A stretch of DNA of 64,000 bases from Candidatus Syntrophocurvum alkaliphilum (GTDB taxonomy: Bacteria > Bacillota > Syntrophomonadia > Syntrophomonadales > Syntrophomonadaceae), in NCBI RefSeq assembly GCF_009734445.1, contig NZ_CP046457.1:124001-188000 (forward strand), written 5' to 3'. Below, piece after piece: positions 18,829-28,398 of this stretch. A program made the position numbers and the translations under genes. Under the pieces are notes generated by a model that worked only from the letters and a program-made list of their open reading frames with translations, searched no databases and was not told the origin of the DNA. How positions within the stretch are numbered: position 1 is the stretch's first letter; each line of letters starts with the position of its first letter.

Positions 18829-19551
18829 ATGGATATACAAATTTTTACTGGTTTTGACCATGTGTTACTAGAAGTGTCACAAGCTTTAGCTCCATTAGTA
18901 GTGTTGTTTTTAATATTTCAATTTGCTTTTCTTAAGTTAGAAAGAGAACAAATATATAGGATAATAATAGGGCTTATATTAACATTTTTCGGATTAGCCT
19001 TTTTTCTACAAGGTGTTTATGTTGGATTTCTTCCTGCAGGTAGGGAGATGGGTACTGTATTAGGTGGATTTGAAAAGTTATGGATAATAATACCTATAGG
19101 ATTTGTTTTAGGGTTTGTTGCCACGATAGCCGAACCTGCGGTTAGGGTTTTAAGCTACGAAGTTGAGAAAACATCAAGTGGTTATATAAAGGAAATGGTT
19201 ATTTTGTTAACCCTTGCCTTAGGTGTAGGTGTATTTGTAGCTTTAGGTATGGCAAAGATAATTTATGGTATACCTTTTTATTATATTATTATACCGGGAT
19301 ATTTAATTGTATTATTAATGTTAAAGTTTTCAGCTCCAGAATTTACTGCCATTGCCTTCGATTCTGGTGGGGTTGCTACAGGACCAATGACAGTAACATT
19401 TATTATGGCAATGGCTATAGGAATAGCAGATACTATGCCAGGTAGAGATGCAGTTATAGATGGATTTGGTCTTATAGCATTAGTAGCTTTAGCTCCTATA
19501 ATAGCTGTTATGGCTTTAGGGCTATTATATAAAGATAAGGAGGAATTATAG
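18829..19551 (+). CDS. DUF1538 membrane protein, second copy
   Basis: A 240-residue paralogue of the previous gene, sharing AEPAVRVLSYEVE and AFDSGGVATGPMTVTFI. The pair probably forms a heteromeric unit, since some DUF1538 proteins have both halves in one chain (family knowledge, not checked here). The ATG follows the previous stop by one base, which suggests coupled translation. The gene ends in an AAGGAGG site that serves the PII-like gene. Confidence 0.82.
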   Translation: MDIQIFTGFDHVLLEVSQALAPLVVLFLIFQFAFLKLEREQIYRIIIGLILTFFGLAFFLQGVYVGFLPAGREMGTVLGGFEKLWIIIPIGFVLGFVATIAEPAVRVLSYEVEKTSSGYIKEMVILLTLALGVGVFVALGMAKIIYGIPFYYIIIPGYLIVLLMLKFSAPEFTAIAFDSGGVATGPMTVTFIMAMAIGIADTMPGRDAVIDGFGLIALVALAPIIAVMALGLLYKDKEEL

Positions 19552-19553
19552 AA

Positions 19554-19895
19554 ATGCCATATAATAGTCATGATTTAATAGTTACTATCGTTAAAAAGGG
19601 CTGGGCAGACAAAGTGGTTAAAGCCTCAAAACAGGCTGGGGCTGAAGGTGCTACTGTAATTTATGGCAGAGGTACTGGTATTCATGAACAAAAAAAATTA
19701 TTAGGTCTTTCCATTGAACCTGAAAAGGAAATGGTATTAACAATAATATTAAAAGAAGAAACAGAAAAGGTATTAAAGGCTATAGAGAAAGGTTGTAGCT
19801 TAGATAAACCAGCAACTGGTATAAGCTTTGTGATTGAACTAAAGAAAGTTGTAGGTATAGTACACCTGTTAGAGCAACTAGGAGTAGATGAATAA
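19554..19895 (+). CDS. PII-like signalling protein
   Basis: A 113-residue protein of the PII (GlnB/GlnK) fold. The B-loop region is KPATGISFVIELKKVVGI. The T-loop region around GRGTGIHEQKKLLG lacks the tyrosine that is uridylylated in classical GlnB, so nucleotide binding without that modification is likely. It is cotranscribed with two DUF1538 membrane proteins, much as GlnK is with AmtB, so it may gate them in response to adenylate nucleotides (inference). Confidence 0.85.
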   Translation: MPYNSHDLIVTIVKKGWADKVVKASKQAGAEGATVIYGRGTGIHEQKKLLGLSIEPEKEMVLTIILKEETEKVLKAIEKGCSLDKPATGISFVIELKKVVGIVHLLEQLGVDE

Positions 19896-20251
19896 TCAGA
19901 AAGAATACACTGTAAAGTACTTACTAGGAAATAAAAGACATGTTACTATAATTATATAAAAATATAAAAATAACCCTTAAATTTAATTAAAAGGGTTATT
20001 TTTTTGTCTAAGATTCTAATCTAGTGACTAAACCCATAAAGGCAAATTTAAAATTATCCAATATTATATTACCTTACCTATCTACAGAGATTGAGTTCTC
20101 TACTACGTTGTTTAGATTAGTTGGTTCATTCTCTTACTAACTTTTATAAGATATGATAAATAACCCTTAAGTAAATTTTTAAGTATTGTTTAAAGAAACA
20201 CACTTTTGCAAAACATAGTAAAAACTTTTGCGCCACTAAAGGGGGGAAAAT
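19896..20251. other. intergenic gap before mgtE
   Basis: A 356 bp gap. It holds the terminator at 19968-20005 and a short AT-rich stretch before the mgtE ribosome site. I looked for a magnesium (M-box) riboswitch and did not find its conserved core. No small ORF has a good ribosome site. Confidence 0.65.
19968..20005 (+). terminator. terminator of the DUF1538-PII operon
   Basis: Arms AAATAACCCTT (19968-19978) and AAGGGTTATTT (19991-20001) form an 11 bp stem followed by a T run. Confidence 0.88.
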
Positions 20252-21592
20252 ATGCAAGATTTTAAAAATGAAATTAGAGAACTTATAAAAAATAAAGATT
20301 TTAATGGGATTAGAAATCAAAATTGGGAAGAATGGCAGTTGGCAGACTTAGCTGATTTATTGCTAGGGTTGGAAAATCCTAATAGGGCAATTTTATTTAG
20401 ACTAATGCCTAGAAATATTTCTGCTAATGTTTTTGCTTATTTTGATAAAGAACATAAAAATAGCCTACTTAAGGACTTAACAGATGAAGAAACCAGGCAT
20501 CTTTTAGCAAATCTAAGACCTGATGATAGAACATCCTTGTTTGAGGAAATGCCTGGGCAGATTACACAGAGATTATTAAACCTATTAAGCCATGAGGATT
20601 TAAAGGAAACTAGGTTTTTACTTGGTTACCCAGAAGAAAGTGTTGGGCGTTTAATGACCCCAGAGTATGTAGCAGTTAGACCTAACTGGACTGCGGAACA
20701 GGCATTAGAACATATTAGAATAAAGGGTAAAGATAAAGAAACACTTAATGTAATCTATGTAATAGATGATAATTGGAAACTAATTGATGGTCTAGAAATT
20801 CATAAATTTATTTTGGCTAATCCTAATGATAAAGTAGAAGACATAATGAATCGTTCTTACTTTGACTTATCGGCTTTTGATGACCGAGAAAAAGCGGTCT
20901 GGATGATGCAAAGATATGATTTGTTTGCATTACCTGTTGTTGATTCAGATGGAGTTTTAATTGGTGCTGTAACATTTGATGATGTTTTTGATGTTGCTCA
21001 AGAAGAGGCAACCGAAGATTTTCACAAGGGTGCTGCTGTTGCACCATTAAAAACGAGTTACCGTGAAGCTACTGTTTGGGAGTTATTTAGAAAAAGAGTC
21101 GGTTGGCTTGTAGTATTAGTCTTTGTAATGTTAGTAGCCTCAGAGGTTATTGCATCATTTGAAGAAGTGCTTGCCTCAGTTATTGCATTGGCTTTCTTTA
21201 TCCCACTTCTCATAGATGTAGGTGGTAATACTGGTGCACAATCTGCTACCTTAATGGTTCGCGCTATTGCAACTGATGATATAAAAACTAAGGAATGGGC
21301 TGGCCCCTTTATGAAGGAGATTAGTGTTGGTGCAGCTTTAGGTATAACAATGGGATTAATAGTTTATGCATTTGGACTATGGCGAGGCGGAATTGAAATT
21401 GCAATGATAGTTGGTTTGTCGATGATTGCTATTGTTATTGTAGCTAACCTAATGGGGGTTATACTGCCGTTTATATTATCAAAATTCAATGCTGATCCCG
21501 CGGTAGCAAGCAGTCCATTGATTACTTCTATAGTTGATATAACTGGACTATTGATATACTTTGGTATAGCAGCAAGTATTTTAGGTTTTTGA
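20252..21592 (+). CDS. mgtE: magnesium transporter MgtE
   Basis: A Mg2+ channel of 446 residues. The order is an N-terminal superhelical MgtE_N domain (about 1-125), a CBS pair (about 130-255), a plug helix and a five-helix membrane domain (from about 280) with DVGGNTGAQSATLMVRAIA, the pore signature. The cytosolic domains normally sense Mg2+ and close the pore. GGGGGG precedes the ATG. It is monocistronic. Confidence 0.95.
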   Translation: MQDFKNEIRELIKNKDFNGIRNQNWEEWQLADLADLLLGLENPNRAILFRLMPRNISANVFAYFDKEHKNSLLKDLTDEETRHLLANLRPDDRTSLFEEMPGQITQRLLNLLSHEDLKETRFLLGYPEESVGRLMTPEYVAVRPNWTAEQALEHIRIKGKDKETLNVIYVIDDNWKLIDGLEIHKFILANPNDKVEDIMNRSYFDLSAFDDREKAVWMMQRYDLFALPVVDSDGVLIGAVTFDDVFDVAQEEATEDFHKGAAVAPLKTSYREATVWELFRKRVGWLVVLVFVMLVASEVIASFEEVLASVIALAFFIPLLIDVGGNTGAQSATLMVRAIATDDIKTKEWAGPFMKEISVGAALGITMGLIVYAFGLWRGGIEIAMIVGLSMIAIVIVANLMGVILPFILSKFNADPAVASSPLITSIVDITGLLIYFGIAASILGF

Positions 21593-21626
21593 TGTTTGAA
21601 TAGTAAAAAAATTGATAATAATTATG

Positions 21627-21666
21627 AAAACAAGACAACAGATATAGTTCTGTTGTCTTGTTTTTT
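21627..21666 (+). terminator. terminator of mgtE
   Basis: A perfect 12 bp stem, CAAGACAACAGA with its complement at 21649-21660, extends by A-T pairs into a T run. Confidence 0.92.
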
Positions 21667-21877
21667 GAATATTAGGCAAAAAGCCGTATCAATAAATAAA
21701 CAATTTACAGGTCTTTAGTCTATTTTTAATTAATTTTTATTAATTAAAAAGGACTTATTAATAAAATATGTAAATCTTACAAGAAAAGATATATAAAATC
21801 CCATAAAAAAGTATACATTATCATATACATATGTTAATATTTACCATAAAAGAATATATACTAGTAGGAGGGGAATA

Positions 21878-23800
21878 ATGGATGTAAAAAATATACCTTT
21901 TAAAGTAGAATACTATTCTCCATTGCCAGATGTACTAGATAATTGTTTTATAATCATACAAAATGAAAAGATTGTATTTGCCAATGATGCGGCAGCAGAT
22001 TTATTAGGCTATAAAAAAGAAAGTTTATTAGAAATCGATTTTTGTGAACTAATAGCTCCTTATCATATTGACATGTTTAATGAAATGTATTTATTAAAAG
22101 GTATGGAAGATAAAATCCATAGTTTTTGTGAGCTTGACCTAATTAAGAAAGAAAACAATATAATAACCACTGAACTTTCGGTGACTCCAATATTATACAA
22201 AGATATATTTGCCCTTCAAATAATAATAACAAAGACAACTGAAAAAAAGGGATTAGAAGAAAAGCAAGAGGAGTTGCAGTATGGCTTATTATCTAAAATA
22301 AATGAATGTATTATAGTTGCTGATAAAGATTTTAATATTTTGTTTTGGAACAATGGTGCAGAAAAAATATTTGGTTGGAAACCATATGAGGTCATAAATA
22401 CCAAATTAACTGCACTTTTTTATTTAGAAAACCTAGATTTTTCAATGCTTTTAAAAACTAATAATGGTTACTGGGAAGGTAAATTAGATGGGGTTGACAC
22501 TCAAAATGGTGAAAAGAAAGCCGTTAATTTATCACTTACTACAGTTAATGATGAAAACCTAAATGTTAAAAAAATTATTGCTATTGTGATTGATATTACA
22601 GAAGTTGTACATTCACAGCAAGAAGCGAGAAAAGCTAATCGTGCTAAAAGTGAATTTTTAGCTAATATTAGTCATGAGATGAGAACTCCACTAATGGGTA
22701 TTATGGGATTTTGTGAGATTTTAAGTAGTGAAAGCCTTAATAATCAAAATGTAGAACATGTTATAACAATTCAACAATGTGCTGAACAATTATTAGAGTT
22801 AGTAAATAATATGTTAGACCTTTCGAAAATTGAAGCACAGCAGGTGGAAATAAGAAACAAAAAATTTAACTTACACCAAATGATTAAAACTACTATTCAG
22901 TACTTGAGACCTCTTATGCAAAAAAAGGGGTTAAAATCGCATATACATATTTCTTCAAATGTACCTATTATGATATTAGGGGATGAAGGTAAACTTAAAC
23001 AGGTTTTAACTAATATAGTTTGTAATGCTTTCAAGTTTACACCAGAGGGTGAAGTGAATATATATGTGTCAAAACATAGCCGCGAATATGCTAATTCGTT
23101 ATTTCCCCTAAAAATATCAGTTTACGATACAGGAATAGGAATAGATCAAGAAAAATGTAATGAAATTTTCGAGCCTTTTATTCAAGCAAAGAAACCAAAA
23201 ATCAAAGGATACGAAGGAACAGGTCTAGGTTTAACAATTAGTAAGCAGTTAATAGAATTAATGGGAGGTTATATTTGGTGTAAGCCAAATGAACCTAAAG
23301 GATCGGTATTTTCAATAGTAGTTCCAGTAAAAGAAATAACTAATGTGGATATGATTGCAGAGCACAAAAAAGATTATGATGTAAATAAACAAGAAAAAAC
23401 AAATATTTTTAAGAATGGCATAAAAGTATTACTAGCTGAGGATATAAAGGTGAATCGCAAGTTAATTTCCCATATGCTCTCTGACTTAGGGTATGATGTT
23501 TATGCAGTGGCTAATGGTGAAGAATGTGTAAAAGCAACTACAAAATGGAAACCAGATGTTATTTTAATGGATATGCAAATGCCTATTCTCGATGGGTATG
23601 AAGCTACTAAAGTGATTCGTCAAAACAGAGAATTAGAATATATACCAATCATAGCTCTTACTGCGTATGCCATGAGTGGTGATATAGAAAAATGTATGCA
23701 GGCAGGATGTAATAGTTATTTAAGCAAACCGTTTTCAAAAGAGCAGTTACATCTGACCATTAGACAGTCATGCAGTAAAATCAAAACTGATATTAAGTAG
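21878..23800 (+). CDS. cytosolic hybrid histidine kinase (PAS-PAS-HisKA-HATPase-REC)
   Basis: A 640-residue two-component sensor. Two PAS domains (about residues 15-130 and 135-245) precede the H-box FLANISHEMRTPLMG with the phospho-accepting His near 269. The HATPase domain has N-box NIVCNAFKFTP and G-boxes DTGIGI and GTGLGLTI. The C-terminal receiver (about 520-635) has the acceptor Asp in LMDMQMP and Lys in YLSKPF. No membrane segment is seen, so it senses an internal signal. No output regulator is adjacent. The last 8 bp overlap the convergent copper-chaperone-like gene. Confidence 0.92.
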   Translation: MDVKNIPFKVEYYSPLPDVLDNCFIIIQNEKIVFANDAAADLLGYKKESLLEIDFCELIAPYHIDMFNEMYLLKGMEDKIHSFCELDLIKKENNIITTELSVTPILYKDIFALQIIITKTTEKKGLEEKQEELQYGLLSKINECIIVADKDFNILFWNNGAEKIFGWKPYEVINTKLTALFYLENLDFSMLLKTNNGYWEGKLDGVDTQNGEKKAVNLSLTTVNDENLNVKKIIAIVIDITEVVHSQQEARKANRAKSEFLANISHEMRTPLMGIMGFCEILSSESLNNQNVEHVITIQQCAEQLLELVNNMLDLSKIEAQQVEIRNKKFNLHQMIKTTIQYLRPLMQKKGLKSHIHISSNVPIMILGDEGKLKQVLTNIVCNAFKFTPEGEVNIYVSKHSREYANSLFPLKISVYDTGIGIDQEKCNEIFEPFIQAKKPKIKGYEGTGLGLTISKQLIELMGGYIWCKPNEPKGSVFSIVVPVKEITNVDMIAEHKKDYDVNKQEKTNIFKNGIKVLLAEDIKVNRKLISHMLSDLGYDVYAVANGEECVKATTKWKPDVILMDMQMPILDGYEATKVIRQNRELEYIPIIALTAYAMSGDIEKCMQAGCNSYLSKPFSKEQLHLTIRQSCSKIKTDIK

Positions 23801-24002
23801 TTATAACTTCAAAACCTAAATCATCGATTAATTCTATAATTTTTTCAATTGATATTTCTTGTTCATTATAACTTATTTCAACAAGCTTGTTATCAAGGTT
23901 AACAAAAACTTGGTTAATTCCCTCTAATTTATTTAAAGTAGATTCTATATTTGCTTTACAATGGTTACAACTCATTCCTTCAACAGTCAGTTCTTTTTTC
24001 AT
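23793..24002 (-). CDS. heavy-metal-associated (CopZ-like) protein
   Basis: A 69-residue HMA-fold protein with the metal motif MSCNHC at residues 10-15, which binds Cu(I) or a similar soft metal. AAGGAGG lies at ideal spacing. There is no copper ATPase or CsoR next to it. It overlaps the 3' end of the kinase gene by 8 bp on the other strand. Confidence 0.88.
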   Translation of the reverse strand: MKKELTVEGMSCNHCKANIESTLNKLEGINQVFVNLDNKLVEISYNEQEISIEKIIELIDDLGFEVITT

Positions 24003-24224
24003 GGTATTTATACCTCCTTAAATATATATGTACTAGATTATTTGGTTTGTATATTATATAACGAAAATGCATTTTAGAGAAATATATGGCAAAATATGAT
24101 TTTATCTTAAAATAGGACCATATTATAGAAAATACTATGTTATTATAAGGTAAAATAATATATAGGTAAAAGCAAGTTTTTAGTAGTAAAATTAGCATAA
24201 TTTACTGGTAAAGGAGGGTAAAAT

Positions 24225-24704
24225 ATGGCTGAGGAGATTCAACTAGTAGTTTTTACTCTTAAAACAGATGATATGGTCTGTGAATATGGAGTGCCTATTA
24301 CTAAGGTTCAGGAAATAATTCCAATGATGACTCCAACGCGTTTACCTCAGGTACCTGATTTTGTCGAAGGAGTTGTAAATCTTAGGGGTAAAATAGTACC
24401 AATTATAGACTTGAAAAAACGTTTTAACATAGGGGCTACAGAGATAACTAATGATACCCGCAGTGTAGTTGTAGAGGTTGATGGACAAACGGTAGGTATT
24501 ATTGTTGATGAAGTAAGTGAGGTTTTATTGCTGTCTGATGAAAATATTGAGCCTCCCCCTGCAGTAGTAGGTGGCATTACAGCTGAATATCTGACTGGGG
24601 TAGGTAAATTACAACAACGATTGTTAATACTATTAGATATGGATAAGATCCTAAGTGATACAGAAAAAGCAAACTTAGCAACTGTGAGTGAGTTAGAAAA
24701 CTAA
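24225..24704 (+). CDS. cheW: chemotaxis coupling protein CheW
   Basis: A 159-residue SH3-like adaptor that joins chemoreceptors to CheA. Typical features are YGVPITKVQEII, PDFVEGVVNLRGKIVPIIDLKKRF (shown here only as NLRGKIVPIIDL) and a GIIVDEVSEVL strand. It follows a strong AAAGGAGGG site. It stands alone, with no receptor, CheA or motility gene in the window. Confidence 0.93.
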   Translation: MAEEIQLVVFTLKTDDMVCEYGVPITKVQEIIPMMTPTRLPQVPDFVEGVVNLRGKIVPIIDLKKRFNIGATEITNDTRSVVVEVDGQTVGIIVDEVSEVLLLSDENIEPPPAVVGGITAEYLTGVGKLQQRLLILLDMDKILSDTEKANLATVSELEN

Positions 24705-24717
24705 TATAATTTTTGTA

Positions 24718-24753
24718 GCCCTGAGATCTTTATGGTTTCAGGGCATTATTTTT
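24718..24753 (+). terminator. terminator of cheW
   Basis: Arms GCCCTGA (24718-24724) and TCAGGGC (24738-24744) form a 7 bp GC-rich stem followed by a T-rich tail. Confidence 0.8.
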
Positions 24754-24782
24754 AGTGACATTAAAATTATGAGGTGAATAAA

Positions 24783-25154
24783 TTGCTAATAGGGATAGAT
24801 ATAGTAGATATACAAAGAATAAAAGAAGTAGTTATTAGAACACCTAGGTTTTTGAAAAGAATATATACTGAAGCTGAACTTGATTATTGTTTATCAAAAT
24901 CCAACCCTTATCCTTCTTTGGCTGCTAGATTTGCAGCAAGGGAGGCTTTTAGAAAACTAGATTATACTTTTCAAAAAGGTGTAGGGTTTCGTGATGTTGA
25001 AGTAAAAATAGATGAATTTGGTAAGCCTTATTTATATTTAAGCAAAATAGTGATTGAAAAATGTGAACACAAAAAAATAAAGGAAATAAATATAAGTCTA
25101 TCCCATTCAAAAAATCAGGCAATTGCAGCTGTTGTTGCTACAAGGGAGGATTAA
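24783..25154 (+). CDS. acpS: holo-[acyl-carrier-protein] synthase AcpS
   Basis: Transfers 4'-phosphopantetheine from CoA to the ACP serine. It has IGIDIVDI near the N-terminus and RFAAREAFRK, the two Mg/CoA-binding motifs. I chose the TTG at 24783 (123 residues) because GAGGTG lies ahead of it; a GTG 9 bp upstream is the alternative. It begins the acpS-nnr-CBS-alr-ndoAI-ndoA group, an order also known around alr in bacilli. Confidence 0.94.
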   Translation: MLIGIDIVDIQRIKEVVIRTPRFLKRIYTEAELDYCLSKSNPYPSLAARFAAREAFRKLDYTFQKGVGFRDVEVKIDEFGKPYLYLSKIVIEKCEHKKIKEINISLSHSKNQAIAAVVATRED

Positions 25155-25155
25155 A

Positions 25156-26703
25156 ATGAAGCTACTTACTGCTGATGAAATGAAAAATATAGATTTGCGA
25201 GCTAGCAACGAATATTATATACCTAGCATTATTCTTATGGAAAATGCGGGTTTAAGAGTAGTAGATTTAATAGAAGAATTATTAGGAGATGTACAGGGAA
25301 AAAACATAACAGTAATAGCTGGAAAAGGTAATAATGGTGGTGATGGTTTAGTAGTTAGTCGTCATCTTATTAACCTTGGGGCTAATGTGGATACTTTTTT
25401 AATGGGAAAAGCTTCGGAATTGACTACTGACACACTAACTAATTATAAAATTCTTGATAAGATAAGTAATAGAATATACCCATTATTAAATGAAGAAGAC
25501 CTAGATAATTTGCTAACTATTTTAATGCGTAGTGATGTGGTTATTGATGCTATATATGGTATAGGTTTTAAAGGCAATCTTAATGAATTAGATGCAAAAA
25601 TAGTAAAAATGATAAACTGGTGTAAAGCTTCAGTTATTGCAGTTGATATTCCATCAGGAGTTGAGGCTGACACAGGCAAAGTGCATGGTGAAGCGGTTAT
25701 GGCAACAAATACTATAACCTTTGCTCTTCCTAAAATAGGTATGATAATGTATTCTTGTCGAGATTACATAGGTCAATTAACGGTTGCAGATATATCTATA
25801 CCATTAGCATTGTTAGAAGATAATACTATTAAAAACAACTTAATAACTAATGATATGGTAAAACACTTGGTATTGCCACGTGATCCGGAGTCACATAAGG
25901 GGACATATGGTCATGTATTGGTAGTAGGTGGTTCTATAGGGCTTACGGGTGCTGTGGTTTTGACAGCAAATGCTGCATTAAAAACAGGGGTGGGTTTAGT
26001 TACTGCTGCACTTCCAGAATCTTTGTTACCAAATGTAGATAATCAGCTTATAGAGGTTATGACTATTCCTTTAGTAGAGACAGGTCATTCCACTATAGCT
26101 CTTGAATCTATTCCAGCTATTGAAAATATGCTTGGCACAAGTTCAGTATGTGCAATAGGACCGGGTATGTCTAGATATAAGGAGGCTAATGCAGTTCTTA
26201 GTGCAGTTCTTGAAAGATCTGGGATTCCATTAGTAATTGATGCAGATGGTTTAAACGCCCTAGAAAATGATATTGAAGTACTAAAAAATAGGCAGGTGCC
26301 AATAATTCTCACACCTCATCCTGGTGAAATGGCACGTTTAACGGGTAAAACAATTAAAGAAATTCAAGCAAATCGTATTGAGATAGCTCGTAATTGTGCA
26401 ATTGAATGGGGAGTAATTATAGTATTAAAAGGAAATAGAACAGTGATAGCAACTCCTGATGGAGAAGTCTATATAAATATTACGGGTAATCCTGGGATGG
26501 CTACTGCTGGCAGTGGTGATGTATTATGTGGAATAATTGCTGGTTTTATTGCACAAGGGCTAAATAGTAAAAATGCTGCTATAACTGGTGTTTATTTACA
26601 TGGTTTAATTGGAGATCGGGTTAGTGAGTCAAAGGGACAAAGAGGATTAATTGCCGGAGATTTAATTTATGGAATTCCGGATATTTTAAAGCAGTTTGAA
26701 TAA
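25156..26703 (+). CDS. nnrD: bifunctional NAD(P)HX epimerase/dehydratase
   Basis: Repairs hydrated NAD(P)H. The N-terminal YjeF_N epimerase domain (about residues 1-215) has GKGNNGGDGLV; the C-terminal ADP-dependent dehydratase domain (about 225-510) has TPHPGEMARLTG and GSGDVLCGIIAG. The ATG at 25156 sits one base after the acpS stop with GGGAGGA ahead, and gives 515 residues. The fused form may also be named nnrE/nnrD. Confidence 0.94.
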   Translation: MKLLTADEMKNIDLRASNEYYIPSIILMENAGLRVVDLIEELLGDVQGKNITVIAGKGNNGGDGLVVSRHLINLGANVDTFLMGKASELTTDTLTNYKILDKISNRIYPLLNEEDLDNLLTILMRSDVVIDAIYGIGFKGNLNELDAKIVKMINWCKASVIAVDIPSGVEADTGKVHGEAVMATNTITFALPKIGMIMYSCRDYIGQLTVADISIPLALLEDNTIKNNLITNDMVKHLVLPRDPESHKGTYGHVLVVGGSIGLTGAVVLTANAALKTGVGLVTAALPESLLPNVDNQLIEVMTIPLVETGHSTIALESIPAIENMLGTSSVCAIGPGMSRYKEANAVLSAVLERSGIPLVIDADGLNALENDIEVLKNRQVPIILTPHPGEMARLTGKTIKEIQANRIEIARNCAIEWGVIIVLKGNRTVIATPDGEVYINITGNPGMATAGSGDVLCGIIAGFIAQGLNSKNAAITGVYLHGLIGDRVSESKGQRGLIAGDLIYGIPDILKQFE

Positions 26704-26734
26704 ATTAAAAATATATCATGAAAGAGGGTATTAA

Positions 26735-27190
26735 ATGTTAGCGAAAGATATAATGACTACAGAGGTTATTACTGTAGGTCCAGAAGAAAAAATAGATACA
26801 GTTGCTAAACTACTTATAGATAACAAGATAAGCGGTATACCAGTTGTTGATGAACAGAGAAAGCTTTTAGGTATAATAACTGAAAATGATTTAATGGTTA
26901 AAGCTAGTGAGTTAAAAGTACCTTTTTATCTTACTTTATTTGACAGTTTTATTTTTCTTGAAAATCCCATAAGATTTAATAATAGTCTTAAGAAATATGT
27001 TGCTTCGTTAGTTAAAGATGCAATGACCAAGAAGGTATATGCAGTAGAAGAAAACAAAGATGTGAAAGAAGTTGTTGAAATAATGCAAAAAAGGCGTATC
27101 AACCGTGTGCCAGTTGTAAGAGATGGGGAGTTAGTTGGTATTGTTACCAGAAATGACATTTTGAAATCGTTGGTGAGTAATAATGGATAA
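26735..27190 (+). CDS. CBS-domain protein
   Basis: A 151-residue protein made of two CBS domains (about 5-60 and 95-150), with KDIMTTEVITVG and KDAMTKKVYAVE as the domain starts. Such pairs bind adenosyl ligands and often regulate a partner. It overlaps the alr start by 8 bp. The role is not known. Confidence 0.9.
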   Translation: MLAKDIMTTEVITVGPEEKIDTVAKLLIDNKISGIPVVDEQRKLLGIITENDLMVKASELKVPFYLTLFDSFIFLENPIRFNNSLKKYVASLVKDAMTKKVYAVEENKDVKEVVEIMQKRRINRVPVVRDGELVGIVTRNDILKSLVSNNG

Positions 27191-28307
27191 TTTAAAATTA
27201 ACTTGGGTGGAAATAGATTTAAGTGCAATAAGGCATAATATAAATGAAGTGAAAAGTTTGCTTAAGCCAGAAACTAAACTTATGGTAATTGTAAAAGCTA
27301 ATGCTTACGGACATGGTATGCTTGAAGTAACAAGAATTTGCCTAGAAGAAGGTGTTGATTATTTAGGTGTTGCATCACTTGATGAAGCTCTCACATTAAG
27401 AAAAGAAGGTATTAAATCACCAATATTAGTATTAGGATATATTCCTAATGGCACTGCAGAAACAATAATTGATAATAATATAATACCTAGTGTATTTACA
27501 ATTAGCTTAGCCGAAGAGTTGTCTAAGGTAGCTGTTAGCAAAGGAAAAGAAGTTAATGTTCACTTAAAAGTTGATACCGGTATGGGGAGATTAGGAATTG
27601 TAGTTGAATCCCGTGCTTCAGAATTAGTTGAAAGAGTTAATTTGCTGCCTGGAGTCAACATAGAAGGCATTTTTACACATTTTGCTGTAGCAGATGCAAA
27701 AGATAAAACATACACTAAAAAACAGATTGAAGTTTTTAATGAATTTCTAAAAAACTTAGAGGAAAAAGGAATACATATACCGATTAAGCATAGTTCTAAT
27801 AGTGCTGCAATTATGGATTTACCGGAAGCTCATTATGATATGGTAAGAGCTGGAATAGTAACTTATGGACTGTATCCTTCTGATGAAGTAGATAGAAAAA
27901 AAATTGATTTAATACCAGCTATGACCTTAAAAAGTAAAGTAAGTTTTGTAAAAACATTATCTAAGGGTAGTTCAGTAAGTTATGGTAGAACATTTATTGC
28001 TAGTAAAAATACTGTTGTTGCAACTGTACCAATAGGATATGCTGATGGTTATACTAGGCTATTATCCAATAAAATTTGGGCTTCAATAAAAGGGAAGAAA
28101 GTGCCTTTAATCGGTAATGTATGTATGGATCAATGTATGTTTGATGTTACAGGGGTAGATGGAATAAAAGATGGTGAAGAGATAATCTTATTTGGGAAGC
28201 CTGAATTTGGTATTACAGCTGATGATATAGCAGATACATTAGGTACAATAAATTATGAAATAGTTTCTGCGATTAGTTCTCGGGTTCCTCGGTTATATAT
28301 AGGTTAG
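27183..28307 (+). CDS. alr: alanine racemase
   Basis: PLP enzyme interconverting L- and D-alanine for peptidoglycan. The PLP lysine is in VKANAYGHG near residue 39 and the second catalytic base, Tyr, in SYGRTF near 265. Length of 374 is usual. It is placed before ndoAI-ndoA, as in Bacillus. Confidence 0.96.
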   Translation: MDNLKLTWVEIDLSAIRHNINEVKSLLKPETKLMVIVKANAYGHGMLEVTRICLEEGVDYLGVASLDEALTLRKEGIKSPILVLGYIPNGTAETIIDNNIIPSVFTISLAEELSKVAVSKGKEVNVHLKVDTGMGRLGIVVESRASELVERVNLLPGVNIEGIFTHFAVADAKDKTYTKKQIEVFNEFLKNLEEKGIHIPIKHSSNSAAIMDLPEAHYDMVRAGIVTYGLYPSDEVDRKKIDLIPAMTLKSKVSFVKTLSKGSSVSYGRTFIASKNTVVATVPIGYADGYTRLLSNKIWASIKGKKVPLIGNVCMDQCMFDVTGVDGIKDGEEIILFGKPEFGITADDIADTLGTINYEIVSAISSRVPRLYIG

Positions 28308-28344
28308 TTTAAGACTCATTGAAATTATTGGATTTGCGAGTATA

Positions 28345-28390
28345 TATAAATATATATATAATAGATATATCTATTGTATATATAATGGAG
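28345..28390 (+). promoter_or_regulatory. candidate ndoAI operator
   Basis: AATAGATATATCTATT (28360-28375) is a perfect 16 bp palindrome, extended by TATATA on both sides. It ends 23 bp before the ATG of a ribbon-helix-helix antitoxin, a class that usually represses its own operon through palindromes. AT richness raises the chance of coincidence. Confidence 0.45.
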
Positions 28391-28398
28391 GTGCTCGC

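Noticed and set aside
20006-20251. Magnesium riboswitch before mgtE
   Set aside because: The conserved M-box core is missing.
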